From positions 154,437 to 218,436 of the forward strand of contig NZ_JXAL01000006.1 of assembly GCF_000829465.1 (NCBI RefSeq): 64,000 bases of DNA. The letters are read 5' to 3'. This stretch comes from Cohnella kolymensis (GTDB lineage Bacteria; Bacillota; Bacilli; Paenibacillales; Paenibacillaceae). The notes beneath the pieces were generated by a model. That model had not been told where the DNA came from, did no database searches, and worked only from the letters and a program-made list of their open reading frames with translations. A program made the position numbers and the translations under genes. Shown one piece after another: positions 60,340-64,000 of the stretch. Numbering within the stretch: the first letter of the stretch is position 1; each line of letters begins with the position of its first letter.

Positions 60340-62865
60340 ATGAATTCGAAGAAATGGGCGGCAGCCGGTTTCCTTTTTCTATGCTCAGTATTGGTGAGTG
60401 GCTGCCGGTCAGACGTGGAGCCAGAGTCCGTGCCCCTGCGGACAGCTGTTTCAACTCCTGTGCCGGTGCAAACTCCAAAAGCGTCGCCTGCAGCTTCCGA
60501 AACATCGCAACCCCTGACGCTCGAACGTGTTCAAACGCTATGGCGGTCTGACATGAGCGCCAAACAACTCGATGTTATTTTCGGCCCGGTAACGGATGTC
60601 AAAGAAACTTACATTTCAATAAACAATATGGCGCATAAGGTGAAGCTTGAGCTATACGGAACACCCGACGCTCAATTAATGGTCTATTGGTCGGGAGAAG
60701 GTCGATTGCTTCATGCGGTATTTTACGACAATGACGCAGTGGGCGAACGAAGAAGTTATTTGCCGGCACTTGGCGGCATGCAAGCATCTTCCTCGGGAAA
60801 TAATCGGGTCGCCCGGAATAACGGCATTGCTTTGGATCAACCTGCCACTCTATATGCGGATGCTTCCGGATACGAGTGGTGGGGCGGCGAACGGCCGATA
60901 GCTGCAACGCTTGTTAAATCAAGCTTGAAATACCGCGTGATCACGCTGTCGGATGATTTTGCGGAACTGGAAGAGGAGACCGGATACCGATACTGGGTGC
61001 CCGTCTGGTATTTGACTAAAGCGGCCTCAGATATACAGGAAATATCTCCACTGGTCATGCAAGCTTCCGGTGAATTGCCTGTGTCATGGTATCCGGAATC
61101 GGAAGGGCACGCGATGCTGCTGAAAAGAGGTTCGGTGCTGTACGCATACCGCCGGTATGGGGACTGGTACGGCGTTGCCGCGCCGGATCGCGATAACCCT
61201 GACAGACAACCCGGACTGCTCTGGGTTCGTAAAGATCAATTGGTGTCGATGGGGAAGGCGCCGGCCTGGTACTCGGACGTTAAGTCCAAAGAAGCGGCGT
61301 CTGAAGTGCTGTCTGCGGTTGTACGCAGCGAGCTCCTGCCGTTCGTACCTCAGAAGCGGGTTCGGGAAATACTAGGTGAGCCGAACTTCGTAGAAGCCTC
61401 GGAAAATGTAGCCCAGTATGATCAGAAGGCGCGGACACTGCCGGTGTGGAGGTACGAAAACGCGAAAACGCAGCTTGTCATTTCATGGTCCGAGGACGGC
61501 AAGTTAAGTAACTATCAGTTTCGAGATGTTGCAGGCTTTTCGAGTTTCGGCTTAACCGGAGTCCCTGGACCCTTCGTGCCGTCGCAGCCGGTAGACTGGG
61601 ACTGGCGCTACCGCTCCGATTTGGCTTACAACTTTTTGATTGATCGGATCGGAAATGTACTGTTGGTTGCGGGTGAAGACGGGGGCTTTAGCGGAATGCA
61701 CGAAAACTCTAATCTCTATGCGCTTGATTCAGACACCGGGCGAAAGATATGGCAGTTTGATTTCGGACACGAAGCCCATTTTTACGGGTTGAGTTCGGAC
61801 CGCAAGAACATCATGTTTTTAAAAAGATCGGTCAAAGACGGTGAAGAGTTCTACAAGCTGCAATCCCTGCAGATATCTACAGGCACAACAGTTTGGGAGA
61901 AGACACTGCGCTTCAAACCGGGCGTTTTATGGAATATCTCGCTGGCCGTGTCGGACGATATTGCCGCTGTGTTGTCCCAGTTTACGATGGACAGTGAACA
62001 AAAAGGTCAGTCTTTCCTTGAAGGATGGAACATGAAAACAGGCAAACACTTGTGGAAGGTGAAGCTTCCCGATTCGTCCGAAGTGTCATATACGAGCATC
62101 GCAAATCAGCCGGTTGTTCTTGTGCAGTCGAACTCCGATTCCGCCAATGATGGGGAATTGCGCGGTTACTCTCCTTCGTCCGGAAAAATGCTGTGGACAC
62201 TGCACGGTCGGCGGCTAGCGGGCGAACGGGAGCTTGTGGATGCGCAACAATCGACCCAAAAATGGCGAGGTTTCTGGACACGGACAACGGACAAACTCAT
62301 CTTTGTTGACGCAGCTAATGGGCATGACCGCCTAACATTGGATTTACCTGCGGACACCCGTTACTCAGTAATCGATGATCGTTATGTTTTTAAAAATCAG
62401 GAAACAGATAATGGACCCTTCCCTGATGATGTTGAATTGAACAGTTCTTTGGTGGATCTGCAAACTGGGCAGTCAGTGTGGACGGTTTCGGGTAAAGCCG
62501 AATATGGGGAACGCATGGACGGGGTATTGTTTTACACCTTGGACGGAAAGCCGATGGCATACGACTTGAACAATGGCCGGCAGCTTTGGGACAGCGATCT
62601 TGTTACAGCCGGTCCATCGGTAACTTATAACGGAAAGCGTATAAATGCATCCATAAATACGAATATACAATCCACGGACGCGAACGGCGTCTATGTCATG
62701 GATAGCCGCAACGGCCAAGCGGAAGGCAGATTGCTCGATGTACGTGTCGGTTATTACGACTTTACGCCTGAACAACTGATGGCCGGATATTTGAGGGTCA
62801 TTAAAGGTAAGCTTTACGTCGGTTCATCAAACGGGTATTTTGGCAGGCTGTCAAAGCTGCGTTGA
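60340..62865 (+). CDS. Large lipoprotein with SH3-like and PQQ-type propeller regions
   Basis: 841 aa. Lipobox LVSGC after the signal peptide. A Pro/Ala-rich linker is followed by SmpA-like stretches (MSAKQLDVIFGPVTDVKETYISI and VREILGEPNFVEASENVAQYD). From about 430 on come repeated propeller blades: NLYALDSDTGRKIWQFD, LQISTGTTVWEKTL, WNMKTGKHLWKVKL, YSPSSGKMLWTL, YDLNNGRQLWDS. Such proteins are envelope scaffolds; a specific role cannot be given. Weak GGGG SD before ATG 60340. Confidence 0.8.
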   Translation: MNSKKWAAAGFLFLCSVLVSGCRSDVEPESVPLRTAVSTPVPVQTPKASPAASETSQPLTLERVQTLWRSDMSAKQLDVIFGPVTDVKETYISINNMAHKVKLELYGTPDAQLMVYWSGEGRLLHAVFYDNDAVGERRSYLPALGGMQASSSGNNRVARNNGIALDQPATLYADASGYEWWGGERPIAATLVKSSLKYRVITLSDDFAELEEETGYRYWVPVWYLTKAASDIQEISPLVMQASGELPVSWYPESEGHAMLLKRGSVLYAYRRYGDWYGVAAPDRDNPDRQPGLLWVRKDQLVSMGKAPAWYSDVKSKEAASEVLSAVVRSELLPFVPQKRVREILGEPNFVEASENVAQYDQKARTLPVWRYENAKTQLVISWSEDGKLSNYQFRDVAGFSSFGLTGVPGPFVPSQPVDWDWRYRSDLAYNFLIDRIGNVLLVAGEDGGFSGMHENSNLYALDSDTGRKIWQFDFGHEAHFYGLSSDRKNIMFLKRSVKDGEEFYKLQSLQISTGTTVWEKTLRFKPGVLWNISLAVSDDIAAVLSQFTMDSEQKGQSFLEGWNMKTGKHLWKVKLPDSSEVSYTSIANQPVVLVQSNSDSANDGELRGYSPSSGKMLWTLHGRRLAGERELVDAQQSTQKWRGFWTRTTDKLIFVDAANGHDRLTLDLPADTRYSVIDDRYVFKNQETDNGPFPDDVELNSSLVDLQTGQSVWTVSGKAEYGERMDGVLFYTLDGKPMAYDLNNGRQLWDSDLVTAGPSVTYNGKRINASINTNIQSTDANGVYVMDSRNGQAEGRLLDVRVGYYDFTPEQLMAGYLRVIKGKLYVGSSNGYFGRLSKLR

Positions 62866-62880
62866 ATCGGTGCAATGATG

Positions 62881-63300
62881 TTATCTTGCATTCGCGCGAA
62901 TTCTCGCACGCAGCTGTTTGAACTGAAAGTACATCGTGCAGCCAATACAATAGCCGGCTAAAGCCATGCCTGCAGCGGCGAATAACATTGAGCTGAATAC
63001 GTATCCGGCGATCTCCCAGCCTATGGAGAAGCAAAGAAGCGATAACGTCAAGAAAATGACAGCCAATAGGTTATTGAAACGCTGCAGCTCTTCCGCTTGC
63101 GTGTCCCGCCCTTTACCGGGCAGTACGCGCTTGCCGATGGCCACGAATAGATTGAATTTTCCGCCGCTCAGGAGCCCGACGACTTGGATGAGCCACAGTG
63201 CAACCAAGATCCACAGCTCGCCGAACAGGAAGAAAAGAATAATGGATGCGACAATGCCGGTCTGATTTGCTTTTACGTAACGCATGGGAATCTCACGCAT
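62881..63300 (-). CDS. DUF4395 family membrane protein
   Basis: 139 aa with four membrane segments in two pairs (ASIILFFLFGELWILVALWLIQVVGLL and LLAVIFLTLSLLCFSIGWEIAGYVFSSMLFAAAGMALAGYCIGCTMYF). DUF4395 members often carry the GYCIGC motif seen here and sit near thiol or sulfur genes, but no such neighbour is present. ATG 63300 follows AGAGGTGATG. Convergent with the lipoprotein gene. Confidence 0.8.
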   Translation of the reverse strand: MREIPMRYVKANQTGIVASIILFFLFGELWILVALWLIQVVGLLSGGKFNLFVAIGKRVLPGKGRDTQAEELQRFNNLLAVIFLTLSLLCFSIGWEIAGYVFSSMLFAAAGMALAGYCIGCTMYFQFKQLRARIRANAR

Positions 63301-63489
63301 AGAACATCACCTCTCTATTAATACAACTAATTACAACATAGTCTAGGTTGTGCAAAACAATGCCCGATAAATCCCAGTTGCTATTAGGTTTGTTTCTGTG
63401 ATAAATTATTACTCGCCGCTAAAAACGAGAGTTGATACGGTGGCAATGAAGTTTCAACCGATAAGCAATGTTGAGGGAGAAATTGGTTG

Positions 63490-63519
63490 TTGCATCTGAC
63501 TTGTCAACTGTGATATATT
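63490..63519 (+). promoter_or_regulatory. Probable rRNA operon promoter
   Basis: TTGCAT (63490-63495), 18 bp, TATATT (63514-63519). The leader that follows contains TTCTTTGAAAACTGAAC (about 63570), common ahead of Bacillales 16S genes. The 370-bp gap 63301-63673 holds this promoter region and leader; I see no gene in it. Confidence 0.55.
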
Positions 63520-63673
63520 ATTCAAGTCGCCTCTTACGGCGGCGGGATAAATAAGCAGTAACATTGTTCTTTGAAAACTGAACATCGAGCGTAATACGGT
63601 TCCTGTCGTCCTTTGGGACGATAGACAACGATTTACTTTTTTAAGTCAGCATTTTGAGCCTTCATGGCTCTCT

Positions 63674-64000
63674 ATTATGGAGAGTTTGATCCTGGCTCAG
63701 GACGAACGCTGGCGGCGTGCCTAATACATGCAAGTCGAGCGGAGTTGATGAGAAGCTTGCTTCTCTGATACTTAGCGGCGGACGGGTGAGTAACACGTAG
63801 GCAACCTGCCCACAAGATCGGGATAACATTCGGAAACGAATGCTAAGACCGGATAAACAGTCCTCTCGCATGGGAGGGCTGGGAAAGACGGAGCAATCTG
63901 TCACTTGCGGATGGGCCTGCGGCGCATTAGCTAGTTGGTGAGGTAACGGCCCACCAAGGCGACGATGCGTAGCCGACCTGAGAGGGTGAACGGCCACACT
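63674..64000 (+). rRNA. 16S ribosomal RNA, 5' part
   Basis: The conserved 16S 5' end is unmistakable: AGAGTTTGATCCTGGCTCAG at 63681, then GACGAACGCTGGCGGCGTGC, TAATACATGCAAGTCGAGCG and GCGGACGGGTGAGTAACACG. The gene continues past the window. The V1-V2 sequence is of Paenibacillaceae type. The exact 5' end is approximate. Confidence 0.97.

Overview
The window looks like a chromosomal segment of a Paenibacillaceae bacterium (a Paenibacillus-type Firmicute). The evidence is mixed GC content, strong AGGAGG-type ribosome binding sites with many GTG and TTG starts, gene order matching the Bacillus subtilis comF-flagellar-secA-prfB and ftsEX-ctpB-minJ blocks, a flagellin-FliW-CsrA switch, and the 5' end of a Bacillales 16S rRNA gene at the right edge. 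There are no phage genes, transposases or CRISPR arrays.

Layout. 1-1100: a DUF559-like nuclease gene followed by an array of short palindromes. 1172-4396: a membrane-anchored hypothetical protein, then comFA and comFC (comFB is absent). 4427-14941: an acyltransferase, then a late flagellar operon yvyF-flgM-flgN-flgK-flgL-DUF6470-fliW-csrA-hag-fliD-flaG-fliS-fliT with SigD-type promoters before flgM, hag and fliD. 15198-20995: csp, hpf, secA, prfB (programmed +1 frameshift) and a YitT-family protein. 21138-29271: a complete argCJBDFGH operon. 29452-30256: a second nuclease gene plus palindromes. 30466-38135: a VanW-domain protein (minus strand), then ftsE-ftsX-M23 hydrolase-ctpB-minJ-like, a cell wall and division module. 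38185-40556 (minus strand): a hydrolase, an SdpI-like protein and an ArsR/SdpR-like repressor. 40838-46892: uvrB, ddh and uvrA. 47003-47187: palindromes without a nuclease gene. 47355-49778: small membrane proteins and a DUF817 protein. 49906-53325: a U32 peptidase and galU. 53419-54534: a third nuclease gene with a nine-copy palindrome array. 54643-60270: pcrB-pcrA-ligA. 60340-63300: a PQQ-propeller lipoprotein and a DUF4395 protein. From about 63674: 16S rRNA.

The most interesting signal is a three-fold repeated module. Each unit has (i) a leader with an intrinsic-terminator-like hairpin just before the SD, (ii) a gene for a DUF559/PD-(D/E)XK-like nuclease domain joined to a C-terminal winged helix, and (iii) 23-24 bp imperfect palindromes starting at or soon after the stop codon. 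Palindrome sequence differs per locus, but the design is the same: 9-10 bp arms around an A/T-rich centre, with most centres spaced about 51-53 or 60-62 bp (5 or 6 helical turns). A fourth array stands alone after uvrA. I know of no described system with this design. A co-diverged protein/DNA-site pair, either autoregulatory or selfish in a REP/RAYT-like way, is the main hypothesis.

At least twelve single-base indels break ten genes, including the essential ligA. Most sit in or next to short homopolymers, so I read them as consensus sequence errors and give each such gene as one full-length CDS.
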